Shown: piece after piece, positions 50,457 to 58,457 of the stretch
Layout: each line of letters starts with the position of its first letter
Position numbering within the stretch: the first letter of the stretch is position 1
Assembly (NCBI RefSeq): GCF_026151165.2
Contig: NZ_CP117849.1
Coordinates: 1,798,001 to 1,862,000, forward strand
Reading direction: 5' to 3'
Source: Cryobacterium sp. SO2
Lineage (GTDB): Bacteria > Actinomycetota > Actinomycetes > Actinomycetales > Microbacteriaceae
DNA: 64,000 nucleotides
The notes under the pieces: generated by a model
Database searches by the model: none
What the model saw: the letters and a program-made list of their open reading frames with translations, nothing else
What the model was told of the DNA's origin: nothing
Made by a program: the position numbers and the translations under genes

Positions 50457-51116
50457 GTGGCGCTGATCGACCTATTCGGTGAAGACTCCGGTGCACAGGG
50501 CCGGCAGGTCCGCACCGAGCCCATCCAGCAGCGCAGCGCCGCCCGATTGAGCGCTCTGCTCGATGCCGCCGCCGAGGTTGTCGACGAGGTGGGTTTCGAC
50601 CGCATCACCACGGCGATGGTGGCCGAACGCGCCGGCGCCTCCATCGGCACCGTCTACCGCTACTACCCCGACCGCGTCGCCGTCCTCGAGGGACTGCGGG
50701 AGCGCGCTGTGCTGCGTTTCCGCCAGCGAGTGGCCGACAACCTCAAGGCCACCCAGCCCGCCACCTGGTGGGAAGCCGTCGACTGCGGCATCACCGCGTT
50801 CGTCGACCTGTACCGGGCCGAGCCCGGCTTCCGCATCCTGCACTTCGCCGACAGGGAACGCGCCCAGTCGAGCACGCCCGACCAGCTGGACACCGGTTTC
50901 TTCGCGCACCAGATCGCCGCCGTGCTGTCGGAGGAATTCGGGCTCTCCGGCGGGCCGGACCTCATCTTCCGCCTCGAAGTGGCCGTGGAGATGGCGGACT
51001 CGCTGCTGTCGCGGGCGTTCACCTGGAACACCCAGGGCGACGAGCGTTTCATCGCCGAGTGCCGCCGCATCATGCACGACTACCTCGTGGGCTACTACGG
51101 CCCGGACGCCGGCTGA
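50457..51116 (+). CDS. TetR/AcrR family transcriptional regulator
   Basis: A 219-residue regulator. The N-terminal helix-turn-helix is 'LLDAAAEVVDEVGFDRITTA' and 'MVAERAGASIGTVYRYYPDR', typical of TetR. The C-terminal ligand-binding part includes 'WWEAVDCGITAFVDLYRAEP', 'FRLEVAVEMADSLLSRAFTW' and 'GDERFIAECRRIMHDYLVGY'. The GTG at 50457 is set by a near-perfect AAGGAGG at 50446-50452. Neighbours suggest control either of the divergent App1-type gene or of the ABC transporter downstream; neither has a clear palindromic operator that I could identify. The effector is unknown. Confidence 0.9.
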   Translation: MALIDLFGEDSGAQGRQVRTEPIQQRSAARLSALLDAAAEVVDEVGFDRITTAMVAERAGASIGTVYRYYPDRVAVLEGLRERAVLRFRQRVADNLKATQPATWWEAVDCGITAFVDLYRAEPGFRILHFADRERAQSSTPDQLDTGFFAHQIAAVLSEEFGLSGGPDLIFRLEVAVEMADSLLSRAFTWNTQGDERFIAECRRIMHDYLVGYYGPDAG

Positions 51117-51272
51117 ACTTTTTCGGTCATGTAGCGGCAATCCGCTTTGGTTCTGGCTCCGAAGAATGATTGGCTGGTCATCCGTACTTGCCGACCCAGC
51201 AGGTGCCGACCCCGCACTCACTGAAACCCGGTGAGCCGGGCGTCTAGCCCGCTTCGAGGAATGAGCCCAGCG

Positions 51273-52121
51273 ATGATCGAGTTCCGTTCCGTCAGCAAAC
51301 GATTCCCCGACGGCACCCTCGCTGTCGAGGACTTCAGCCTCGTGCTGCCCTCGCACAAGACCACGGTGCTGGTCGGCTCCTCAGGCTCCGGCAAGACAAC
51401 CCTGCTGCGCATGATCAACCGTATGGTCGACCCCTCCAGCGGTTCGGTCGAGATCGACGGTGAAGACATCGCCACGCTGCCCCCGGTGAAGCTGCGCCGC
51501 GGCATCGGCTACGTGATGCAGAATTCCGGACTCCTGCCGCACCGCACCGTGGTGGACAACGTCGCCACCGTGCCGCTGCTGCGCGGCACGCCCAAGCGCC
51601 AGGCCAGAGCGGATGCGTTGACCATGCTCGACACCGTCGGCCTGGACCGCAGCCTCGCCGACCGTTACCCGAGCCAGTTGTCCGGCGGCCAGCAGCAGCG
51701 TGTGGGCGTGGCGCGCGGCCTGGCTGTGAACCCGAACATCCTACTGATGGACGAGCCCTTCGGCGCGGTCGACCCGATCGTGCGGGCCGAACTCCAGCAG
51801 GAGCTGGTGCGCCTGCAGAAAGACCTCGACAAGACCGTGGTCTTCGTCACCCACGACATCGAAGAGGCCTTCCTGCTCGGCGACCAGATCGTCATCCTGC
51901 GGGAGGGCGGCCACATCGCCCAGGTCGGGTCGCCCGCCGACATCCTGGCCCAGCCGGCCGACGACTTCGTGGCGATCTTCGTCGGCGCCGACCGCGGTCG
52001 CCGTGCCCTGCACATTGAGCGGCACGGCGACGAGGACGTCGTCGTGGACAGCGACGGCCGCCTCGCGGGCGTCCTGAACGACCGCGCTGCGGCCGAAGCC
52101 CGCCCTGAAGGCGCTCGATGA
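51273..52121 (+). CDS. opuCA: Osmoprotectant (glycine betaine/choline-type) ABC transporter ATPase
   Basis: A 282-residue ABC ATPase. Walker A is 'VLVGSSGSGKTTLLRMINRM', the Q-loop is 'GYVMQNSGLLPHRTV', the signature is 'LSGGQQQRVGVARGL', and Walker B is 'ILLMDEPFGAVDP'. Sequence resembles OpuCA/ProV. Family members usually carry a C-terminal pair of CBS domains that sense ionic strength; here the protein ends after 'DEDVVVDSDGRLAGVLND', which looks like the start of one CBS strand pair, so the sensor is absent or reduced. The ATG at 51273 is favoured because GAGGA lies 12 bases upstream; ATG 51261 has none. It overlaps the permease gene by four bases. Confidence 0.92.
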   Translation: MIEFRSVSKRFPDGTLAVEDFSLVLPSHKTTVLVGSSGSGKTTLLRMINRMVDPSSGSVEIDGEDIATLPPVKLRRGIGYVMQNSGLLPHRTVVDNVATVPLLRGTPKRQARADALTMLDTVGLDRSLADRYPSQLSGGQQQRVGVARGLAVNPNILLMDEPFGAVDPIVRAELQQELVRLQKDLDKTVVFVTHDIEEAFLLGDQIVILREGGHIAQVGSPADILAQPADDFVAIFVGADRGRRALHIERHGDEDVVVDSDGRLAGVLNDRAAAEARPEGAR

Positions 52122-52795
52122 CCTGGGTCCTGGCGAACCTTGGCCTGATCTGGGCGCGCACACTCGACCATGTCGTGTTGAGCCTGCCCCCGATTCTGCT
52201 CTGCTTCGTCATCGCCGTGCCACTGGGCTGGCTGGCCCGCCGCTACCGGATCAGCCGGGGCGTCATCCTCACCGGCGCCGGCCTGCTCTACGCCGTGCCA
52301 TCGCTGCCGCTGATCCTGTCGCTGCCTGCTGTCATCGGCACGGCCCTGCGGTCTCCGCTTAACGTGATCATCGCCCTCACTCTCTACGGCGTCGCATTGA
52401 TGGTTCGGGTGGTGTCCGATGGCCTCGACTCGGTGGATGCCGACGTGCGCCAGTCCGCGTCCGCGGTGGGCTATTCGGCCTGGTCGCGGTTCTGGCAGGT
52501 GGAGCTACCCCTGTCCGGCCCCGTCCTGCTGGCGGGAATGCGCGTCGTGGCGGTGAGCACAGTGAGCCTGGTCACGGTCGGTGCTGTCATCGGCGTGCAG
52601 AGCCTCGGCAGCCTCTTCACCGACGGATTCCAGCGCGGGATCCAGGCCGAGATCATCGCCGGGCTCGTTGCGACCGTGCTCCTGGCGCTGGTCTTCGACG
52701 GTGCCCTGGTGCTGCTCGGGCGCATCCTGATGCCCTGGACGCGCAAGGCGCCTCCCGCCCGGGTGAGCGCACCGATCGAGGTGAGTGCCGCGTGA
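52118..52795 (+). CDS. opuCB: Osmoprotectant ABC transporter permease (first)
   Basis: A 225-residue membrane protein with about five or six membrane segments and the permease signature 'YGVALMVRVVSDGLDSVDAD' then 'VRQSASAVGYSAWSRFWQVE', the EAA-type loop that contacts the ATPase. It matches ProW/OpuCB permeases for quaternary amines. The ATG overlaps opuCA by four bases, and its own end overlaps the second permease gene (GTGA). The second membrane helix has 'IAVPLGWLARRYRI', as in the partner permease 'IAIPLGYLIGHTGR', showing that the two permeases are related. Confidence 0.92.
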   Translation: MTWVLANLGLIWARTLDHVVLSLPPILLCFVIAVPLGWLARRYRISRGVILTGAGLLYAVPSLPLILSLPAVIGTALRSPLNVIIALTLYGVALMVRVVSDGLDSVDADVRQSASAVGYSAWSRFWQVELPLSGPVLLAGMRVVAVSTVSLVTVGAVIGVQSLGSLFTDGFQRGIQAEIIAGLVATVLLALVFDGALVLLGRILMPWTRKAPPARVSAPIEVSAA

Positions 52796-53511
52796 ACCTC
52801 TTCGCCAGCGCCATCGCGTGGATCCTCGACCCGGCCAACTACGTCGGCATCAACGCCATCCCGCTCCGCCTCGGGCAGCACATAGTCTTCTCCCTCGTCA
52901 CTGTGGTGATAGCGTCGGCCATCGCGATCCCGCTGGGGTACCTGATCGGGCACACCGGCCGCGGCCGCGGTCTCGCCGTGACCACATCCGGCGGCCTCCG
53001 TGCCATCCCGACACTGGGCCTGCTCACCCTCGTCGCCCTGTGGGTGGGGATCGGGGTGGTCGCCCCGTACGTGGCCCTCACCGTTCTCGCGATCCCGCCG
53101 ATCCTGGCCGGCGCCTACACGGGGTTCGAGGCGATCGACCGGCGCACCATCGACGCGGCCCGCGCCGTGGGAATGAGCGAGCTGCAGATCGTGCGCAAGG
53201 TGGAGGTTCCGCTCGGCCTGCCCCTGCTGATCGGTGGGCTGCGTTCTGCGACCCTCCAGGTGATCGCCACGGCGACGCTGGCGGCCTACGTGGCAGACCT
53301 GGGCCTGGGCCGGTACCTGTTCGCAGGGTTGAAAACCCGCGATTACGCGGAGATGCTGGGCGGGTCGATACTCGTCATCCTGTTGGCATTGGCACTCGAG
53401 GGAATCTTTGCGCTGATCCAGAGGTTTGTCGTACCACGGGGTGTCTCCGGGCGCCTCGGCACCAGAACCACCCCCACGCTTCGCACCGGCGGCCGCACAG
53501 CCGCACGGTGA
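52792..53511 (+). CDS. opuCD: Osmoprotectant ABC transporter permease (second)
   Basis: A 239-residue permease paralogous to the preceding one. It has 'IVFSLVTVVIASAIAIPLGY' and the EAA-type loop 'GFEAIDRRTIDAARAVGMSE' followed by 'LQIVRKVEVPLGLPLLIGGL'. Membrane segments number about six. The C-terminal ~25 residues are polar and Arg/Thr-rich. The GTG start overlaps the first permease stop by four bases. Together with the ATPase and the lipoprotein it forms a complete OpuC/OsmU-type importer with a heterodimeric membrane part. Confidence 0.92.
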   Translation: MNLFASAIAWILDPANYVGINAIPLRLGQHIVFSLVTVVIASAIAIPLGYLIGHTGRGRGLAVTTSGGLRAIPTLGLLTLVALWVGIGVVAPYVALTVLAIPPILAGAYTGFEAIDRRTIDAARAVGMSELQIVRKVEVPLGLPLLIGGLRSATLQVIATATLAAYVADLGLGRYLFAGLKTRDYAEMLGGSILVILLALALEGIFALIQRFVVPRGVSGRLGTRTTPTLRTGGRTAAR

Positions 53512-53552
53512 CACATCTACCGAACCATCGGTACCTGAGGAAGGACAACAGC

Positions 53553-54479
53553 ATGTTCACAATCACACGAGGCCGGCTCGCGCTTGTCAGCGCGGTCGCG
53601 GTTGGGGCAGTCGTAGCCCTTGCAGGGTGCGCGTCCGGAGATCCGCTGGACGAGGGAAGTAGCAGCTCCCAGGGATCCGACACGCTCGTCGTCGGATCGC
53701 AGGATTACTACTCCAACGAGATCATCGCGGAGATCTACGCGCAGGCGCTGGAGAACGGCGGCTTCACGGTCGACCGCCAGTTCCGCATCGGACAGCGTGA
53801 GGCCTACCTGCCCGAGATCGAGTCCGGCTCGATCGACGTGTTCCCCGAGTACACCGGCAGCCTGCTGCAGGCACTGCAGGCCGACGCCGCCGGCGGAACG
53901 GCCGACGAGACCTACACCGAACTGGAAGCGGCCCTGCCGGACGGCCTGAGCGTTCTGGACATGGCTGACGCGACGGACCAGAACTCCTGGACCGTGACAC
54001 AGGCCTTCGCCGACACGTACAACCTCACCGACATCGCGTCGCTCACCCAGGTCACGGAGCCGATCACCGTCGGCGGCAACTCCGAGCTGGAGACCCGTCC
54101 GTACGGACCCACCGCGCTCAAGGAGAAGTACGGCATCAATATCGCCGGCTTCACGCCCGTCGAAGACAGCGGCGGACCGCTGACGGTCAAGGCACTTGTC
54201 GACAACAAGATCCAGCTCGCCAACATCTACACGGCGGATCCCAACATCGCGTCGAACGACCTCGTGGCCCTCGATGACCCCGACGGCCTGTTCTTCCCCG
54301 ACAACGTCGTGCCCGTCGTCTCCGACAAGGTCGACGACTCGGCCGCCGAGATCATCAACGCGGTCAGCGCGGCCCTGGATGCCGACACCCTCGTCGCCCT
54401 GAACGCCCAGAGCGTGAACGAGCAGGCCGCGGCCGACACCATCGCGACGGACTGGCTCACCGAACAGGGCCTGATCTAA
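53553..54479 (+). CDS. opuCC: Osmoprotectant-binding lipoprotein (glycine betaine type)
   Basis: A 308-residue type II periplasmic-binding-protein-fold lipoprotein. The signal peptide ends in lipobox 'VALAGC' with the acylated Cys near residue 26, to be processed by LspA. The mature part starts with a Ser/Gly-rich linker and then 'LVVGSQDYYSNEIIAEIYAQ', 'REAYLPEIESGSIDVFPEYT', 'QNSWTVTQAFADTYNLTDIA' and 'IQLANIYTADPNIASNDLVA'. These are OpuCC/OsmF/ProX family segments. The ATG has GAGGAAGG about 8 bases upstream. It is the last gene of the four-gene transporter operon, 41 bp after the second permease, and is followed by a strong hairpin. Confidence 0.92.
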   Translation: MFTITRGRLALVSAVAVGAVVALAGCASGDPLDEGSSSSQGSDTLVVGSQDYYSNEIIAEIYAQALENGGFTVDRQFRIGQREAYLPEIESGSIDVFPEYTGSLLQALQADAAGGTADETYTELEAALPDGLSVLDMADATDQNSWTVTQAFADTYNLTDIASLTQVTEPITVGGNSELETRPYGPTALKEKYGINIAGFTPVEDSGGPLTVKALVDNKIQLANIYTADPNIASNDLVALDDPDGLFFPDNVVPVVSDKVDDSAAEIINAVSAALDADTLVALNAQSVNEQAAADTIATDWLTEQGLI

Positions 54480-54485
54480 GCAGCT

Positions 54486-54515
54486 CCGCACCTCGCATCA
54501 CCGCACCTCGCATCA
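54486..54515 (+). repeat. 15-bp direct repeat after opuCC
   Basis: Two exact copies of CCGCACCTCGCATCA in tandem, plus the first five bases of a third. Noncoding and 6 bp after the stop codon. Confidence 0.8.
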
Positions 54516-54523
54516 CCGCATGC

Positions 54524-54556
54524 CGAATGGCCCCGTCACCACGACGGGGCCATTCG
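54524..54556. terminator. Bidirectional hairpin between opuCC and the M56 gene
   Basis: A perfect 14-bp stem CGAATGGCCCCGTC / GACGGGGCCATTCG with a five-base loop ACCAC. No strong T run follows on either strand, but position between convergent stops (54479 and 54566) fits a two-way terminator. Confidence 0.8.
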
Positions 54557-54565
54557 TGTCTGCGG

Positions 54566-55522
54566 CTACCGGGTCGTGACCAGCAGGGCCAGCGGGAGCA
54601 GGAGCAGCACGGCTGTGGCCGAGAGGGCCAGCGCGCGCGCAGCAGGGCCCAGCGCGGGAACGTCGCCGAGCAAGCGGTTCACGCGCGGACCCACCAGATC
54701 AGCGGATGACGTGTCGTCGAGCACGCCGGCGGCCGCCCGCGGCGACTGGGTGCCGGAGACCTCGTCCAGATGCGCGGTGCCCACCAGTGCGATCGCTTCG
54801 GCCAGCGTGCGGTCATCCACTTCCAGCCTGGCCTGGTCGTCCGCCATCATCTCCACCAGGAGCGCCACCGCGTTCTCCGCCCGGTTGGCGATGGGGAACC
54901 AGCGCAGTGCACTGTGCCAGGACTTGAACGCCAACAACACCAGGTGGTGCTGTTGGCGCAGGTGGGCGCGCTCGTGAGCGACGACGCCGCGCAGCTGACC
55001 GGCATCCAGCAGGCTCAGCAGGCCCCTCGACAACACTGTGGCCGAGCGGGTGCCGCCGGGCAGGCAGTAAGCGATCGGTGCGGCATGGTCGATCACCCTC
55101 GTGCCCTCGTGGTCGTTCGGCAGCGGGTCGCTGAGCAGACCGATCAGGGTGTGGTGCCGCCGGCGCTGACGCTCGGCGCGGATGAACGTGGCGCTGAGGT
55201 TGAGCAGCAGGTGCGCCGCGAGGATCACGGCCAGACAGAGCGCCATCATCCCGGCCAGAGTGGCGCCGGTCGGCAGGGTGCCCGCCGCGACATGCCCGGC
55301 CACAGCCACCAACGCGGTCACGGGCGTGGCGCCGAACGGGATCAGGCCGAACACCAGCAACGAGCCGATCATCGAGATTCCGCCGGCCAGGGCGATCGAC
55401 TGCCACAGCGCCAGCGCGAGGCCGGGGGCGCGGGGCGGCCACGCCGCGCCGGCGAGCAGGATGGGGACGGGCCAGGCCAGGACGATGGCCAGCACCATCA
55501 GGCCGAGGGCCGTGGTGAGCAC
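54566..55522 (-). CDS. M56-family membrane metallopeptidase (BlaR1/HtpX-like)
   Basis: A 318-residue membrane protease. N-terminal hydrophobic segments ('TALGLMVLAIVLAWPVPILL', 'LWQSIALAGGISMIGSLLVF', 'VTALVAVAGHVAAGTL' and one near 'MMALCLAVILAAHLLLNLSA') precede the zinc site 'VVAHERAHLRQQHH' (HExxH). A downstream Glu in 'ENAVALLVEMMADDQARLEV' probably completes the metal site. One more membrane helix ends the protein. There is no penicillin-sensor domain, unlike staphylococcal BlaR1. M56 proteases of this kind cleave BlaI-type repressors. It starts six bases after the blaI stop, so the two form an operon. Confidence 0.87.
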   Translation of the reverse strand: MLTTALGLMVLAIVLAWPVPILLAGAAWPPRAPGLALALWQSIALAGGISMIGSLLVFGLIPFGATPVTALVAVAGHVAAGTLPTGATLAGMMALCLAVILAAHLLLNLSATFIRAERQRRRHHTLIGLLSDPLPNDHEGTRVIDHAAPIAYCLPGGTRSATVLSRGLLSLLDAGQLRGVVAHERAHLRQQHHLVLLAFKSWHSALRWFPIANRAENAVALLVEMMADDQARLEVDDRTLAEAIALVGTAHLDEVSGTQSPRAAAGVLDDTSSADLVGPRVNRLLGDVPALGPAARALALSATAVLLLLPLALLVTTR

Positions 55523-55528
55523 GCGGAT

Positions 55529-55936
55529 CTACGGTCTGGCGCCGGCGCTAGACGGGCCGGTAGTGGCCGGCGCGACGCTCTCCAGCAGGGCACGCAGGGT
55601 CTGCGCTTCCTGGGGGCTGACGTTGCCGATGAACCGGGCCAGGGTGGCGGTGCGGTCGCTCGTCGTGCCCAGAACCTCGTGCATGAGCTCTGCGGTGTGC
55701 TGGGCCCTGGAGCTCACGGCCGTGTACCCGTGCGGCCGGCTCTCCCGGTCGCGGGTGACGAAGCCCTTGTTCTCCAGACGAGACAACACCGTGAGCACGG
55801 TTGTCGTGGCGAGCGGCTTCGCGCCGGTCGCAGTGGGATCCAGCAGTGCGTCGCGCAACTCGTTTGCGGTCAACGGGCGCTCTGCCGACCAGAGCAGGTC
55901 CATCAACAGTCTCTCGAGCACGCCCAAACTTCCCAT
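55529..55936 (-). CDS. blaI: BlaI/MecI/CopY-family transcriptional repressor
   Basis: A 135-residue winged-helix repressor. The start 'MGSLGVLERLLMDLLWSAER' and 'PLTANELRDALLDPTATGAK', then 'TTVLTVLSRLENKGFVTRDR' with the recognition helix, and 'YTAVSSRAQHTAELMHEVLG' dimer helices are typical. The helix 'FIGNVSPQEAQTLRALLESV' completes the fold. In this family an M56 protease cleaves the repressor to induce the target genes. Here the target is likely cydABDC and itself: two identical-format palindromes lie between the divergent blaI and cydA starts. In M. tuberculosis a BlaI homologue is reported to influence respiratory/ATP-synthase genes, which fits. Confidence 0.9.
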   Translation of the reverse strand: MGSLGVLERLLMDLLWSAERPLTANELRDALLDPTATGAKPLATTTVLTVLSRLENKGFVTRDRESRPHGYTAVSSRAQHTAELMHEVLGTTSDRTATLARFIGNVSPQEAQTLRALLESVAPATTGPSSAGARP

Positions 55937-55965
55937 GGGAAAACTTTATCAAGCGAAACTGCTGT

Positions 55966-55982
55966 TTCTACCGAACGTAGAA
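55966..55982. promoter_or_regulatory. Palindromic operator 1 between blaI and cydA
   Basis: TTCTACcgaacGTAGAA: perfect six-base arms with a five-base spacer. A -10-like TAGAAT (55978-55983) for cydA overlaps its right arm, so binding would block transcription. BlaI-family operators are TAC/GTA palindromes of similar size. Confidence 0.7.
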
Positions 55983-55990
55983 TAGTAGTC

Positions 55991-56007
55991 TTCTACGACA
56001 CGTAGAA
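55991..56007. promoter_or_regulatory. Palindromic operator 2 between blaI and cydA
   Basis: TTCTACgacacGTAGAA has the same arms and spacer length as operator 1; the centres are 25 bp apart. It ends 21 bases before the cydA ATG, within the leader. Confidence 0.7.
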
Positions 56008-56028
56008 AACTCAGGTCCTGGAGGGCAT

Positions 56029-57438
56029 ATGAACGAGTGGCTTGATCCGTTACTCCTGTCGCGTTGGCAGTTCGGTTTGACGACGGTCTACCACTTCCTG
56101 TTCGTGCCCCTCACCATCGGCCTTGTCACCACCGTGGCGATCTTCCAGACCGCCTGGTACCGCACGAACAAGGCCAAGTACCTGCAGCTCACCCACTTCT
56201 TCGGCAAGATCTTCCTGATCAACTTCGCTATGGGCGTCGTGACCGGAATCGTGCAGGAGTTCCAGTTCGGCATGAACTGGTCGGACTACTCCCGGTTCGT
56301 CGGCGACGTCTTCGGGGCACCGCTGGCGTTCGAGGGGATCACGGCGTTCTTCCTCGAGGCCACCTTCATAGGCCTGTGGATCTTCGGCTGGGACAAACTC
56401 CCCAAGGGCTTGCACCTGGCGACCATCTGGCTCACCACAGTGGGCAGCATCGCGTCGGCGTACTTCATCATCGCGGCCAACGCCTTCATGCAGAACCCCG
56501 TCGCGTATCAGATCAACGAGGTGAAGGGGCGGGCGGAGCTCACCAGCATCGGCGAGCTGCTCACCAACCCGATCGCCCTGGCCGCGTTCCCGCACACGAT
56601 CTTCGCTTGTTTCATGGTCTCGGCCGGCCTGATCATCTCGGTCGCGGCCTGGCACCTGAGCCGCAACCAGCACCTCGAGACCATGCGCCCCGCGCTCAAG
56701 TTCGGCCTGTGGATGATGGTCATCGCCGGCGCCCTCACCACCCTGATGGGCGACCAGCTGAGCCTGGCCATGGTGCAGGCGCAGCCGATGAAGATGGCGG
56801 CGGCCGAGGCCATGTACCACACGGCCACCGGAGCCAACGCCTCGTTCTCGATCTTCACCCTCGGCACCCCTGACGGCGTCAGCGAACTCTTCTCCATCCG
56901 CATCCCGTACCTGCTGTCGTTCCTGTCCACGCACACCTTCGACGGCACCGTCGAGGGCATCAACAACCTCCAGGAGCAGTACGTCCAGCTCTACGGCCCC
57001 GGCGACTACTCGCCGATCATCTGGGTCACCTACTGGTCGTTCCGCTGGATGATCGGGCTCGGCATCGCGCACATCCTCGTGGCCGTCGGCGGCCTGTGGG
57101 TGACCCGCAAGGGTCGCAGCCCCAAGACCTGGATCTGGAAGATCGCGATCTGGTCGTTCCCGCTGTCGCTGCTGGCCATGAGCGTCGGCTGGGTGTTCAC
57201 CGAGATGGGCCGCCAGCCCTGGTTGGTCTTCGGCCTGCTGAAGACGGCGGACGGCGTTTCGCCGAACGTCAGCGGCCTCGAGATCCTGATCTCCCTCATC
57301 GCATTCACCCTTCTCTACGGCGCCCTGGCCGTGGTGGAATTCCGCCTCATCCTCAAGGCCGTGCAGAAGGGGCCGGACGACGCTCCTGTGCCCGATCCGG
57401 TGTCCGGGGAAATCAAGCAAACGACCACGGTCTACTAG
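56029..57438 (+). CDS. cydA: Cytochrome bd quinol oxidase subunit I
   Basis: A 469-residue integral membrane subunit carrying hemes b558, b595 and d. The start 'LDPLLLSRWQFGLTTVYHFL' has the His ligand; 'FGKIFLINFAMGVVTGIVQE' and 'FGMNWSDYSRFVGDVFGAPL' follow; the region 'AFEGITAFFLEATFIGLWIF' contains the conserved proton-path Glu; later segments include 'DQLSLAMVQAQPMKMAAAEA' and 'GWVFTEMGRQPWLVFGLLKT'. The Q-loop is of moderate length. The enzyme reduces oxygen with quinol at high affinity. It is divergent from blaI with two palindromic sites between. The ATG has GGAGGG upstream. Confidence 0.97.
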   Translation: MNEWLDPLLLSRWQFGLTTVYHFLFVPLTIGLVTTVAIFQTAWYRTNKAKYLQLTHFFGKIFLINFAMGVVTGIVQEFQFGMNWSDYSRFVGDVFGAPLAFEGITAFFLEATFIGLWIFGWDKLPKGLHLATIWLTTVGSIASAYFIIAANAFMQNPVAYQINEVKGRAELTSIGELLTNPIALAAFPHTIFACFMVSAGLIISVAAWHLSRNQHLETMRPALKFGLWMMVIAGALTTLMGDQLSLAMVQAQPMKMAAAEAMYHTATGANASFSIFTLGTPDGVSELFSIRIPYLLSFLSTHTFDGTVEGINNLQEQYVQLYGPGDYSPIIWVTYWSFRWMIGLGIAHILVAVGGLWVTRKGRSPKTWIWKIAIWSFPLSLLAMSVGWVFTEMGRQPWLVFGLLKTADGVSPNVSGLEILISLIAFTLLYGALAVVEFRLILKAVQKGPDDAPVPDPVSGEIKQTTTVY

Positions 57439-57447
57439 GAGCTCACG

Positions 57448-58452
57448 ATGGAACTCAATATCCTTTGGTTCTGGATCATCGCGGCGATGTTCATCGGGTA
57501 CTTCGTACTCGACGGCTTCGACTTCGGGGTGGGCATGTCCCTGCCCTTCCTCGGTAAGGACGACACCGACCGCCGCGTCCTCATCAACACCATCGGCCCG
57601 GTCTGGGACCTGAACGAGACCTGGGTCATCGTGGCCGGCGCGTCGCTCTTCGCGGCGTTCCCGGAGTGGTACGCCACGATGTTCAGCGGCTTCTACCTCG
57701 CGCTGCTGCTGATCCTGCTCGCGCTCATCGCCAGGGGAGTGTCGTTCGAATACCGGCACCAGCGGCCGGAGCTGAAGTGGAAGAAGTCATTCGACACCAT
57801 GATCGTGGTCGGTTCCGCGGTTCCCGCGCTGCTGTGGGGCGTGGCCTTCGGCAACGTCGTGCGCGGTGTTCCGCTCGATGAGAACTTCAACTACATCGGC
57901 ACCTTCTTTGACCTGCTCAACCCGTACTCGCTGCTGGCCGGCCTCACCACCCTGCTGCTCTTCTTCACCCACGGCGTGATCTTCGTCTCCACCAAGACCG
58001 AGGGCGACATCAGGGTGCGTGCCAGGGCGCTGGCCATCCGCTCCGGTCTGCTGACCATCGTCGTCGCGGCGTCCTTCCTGGTCTGGACCACCCTCGCCTA
58101 CGGCACCCTCGCCTCCGGCATCCTCGCCGCCGTCGCGGCCGTGATGCTCATCGGCGCCTACCTGGCCAACCTGCGCGGAAACGAGCGCACGGCGTTCGGC
58201 CTGATGGCCGTCACCATCGGTTTCGCCGTGCTGACCCTGTTCGCGTCGCTCTTCCCCGACGTGATGCCGGCCAGCAACGACGTGGCCAACAGCCTGACCA
58301 TCGAGAACGCCTCGTCGACCCCGTACACCCTGCAGGTGATGAGCTGGACGGCTCTGATCGCGGCTCCCGTGATCATCGGCTACCAGGGCTGGACCTACTG
58401 GGTGTTCCGCAAGCGGATCGGCCGGTCGCACATCGAAGCCGCCGTACACTGA
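57448..58452 (+). CDS. cydB: Cytochrome bd quinol oxidase subunit II
   Basis: A 334-residue membrane subunit with about eight or nine helices. Family segments are 'LWFWIIAAMFIGYFVLDGFD' and 'FGVGMSLPFLGKDDTDRRVL', then 'INTIGPVWDLNETWVIVAGA', 'FYLALLLILLALIARGVSFE' and 'LLLFFTHGVIFVSTKTEGDI'. It has no heme of its own in typical members but is needed for assembly of the bd oxidase. It begins nine bp after the cydA stop and ends five bp before cydD, consistent with one transcript. Confidence 0.97.
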   Translation: MELNILWFWIIAAMFIGYFVLDGFDFGVGMSLPFLGKDDTDRRVLINTIGPVWDLNETWVIVAGASLFAAFPEWYATMFSGFYLALLLILLALIARGVSFEYRHQRPELKWKKSFDTMIVVGSAVPALLWGVAFGNVVRGVPLDENFNYIGTFFDLLNPYSLLAGLTTLLLFFTHGVIFVSTKTEGDIRVRARALAIRSGLLTIVVAASFLVWTTLAYGTLASGILAAVAAVMLIGAYLANLRGNERTAFGLMAVTIGFAVLTLFASLFPDVMPASNDVANSLTIENASSTPYTLQVMSWTALIAAPVIIGYQGWTYWVFRKRIGRSHIEAAVH

Positions 58453-58457
58453 ACGGG

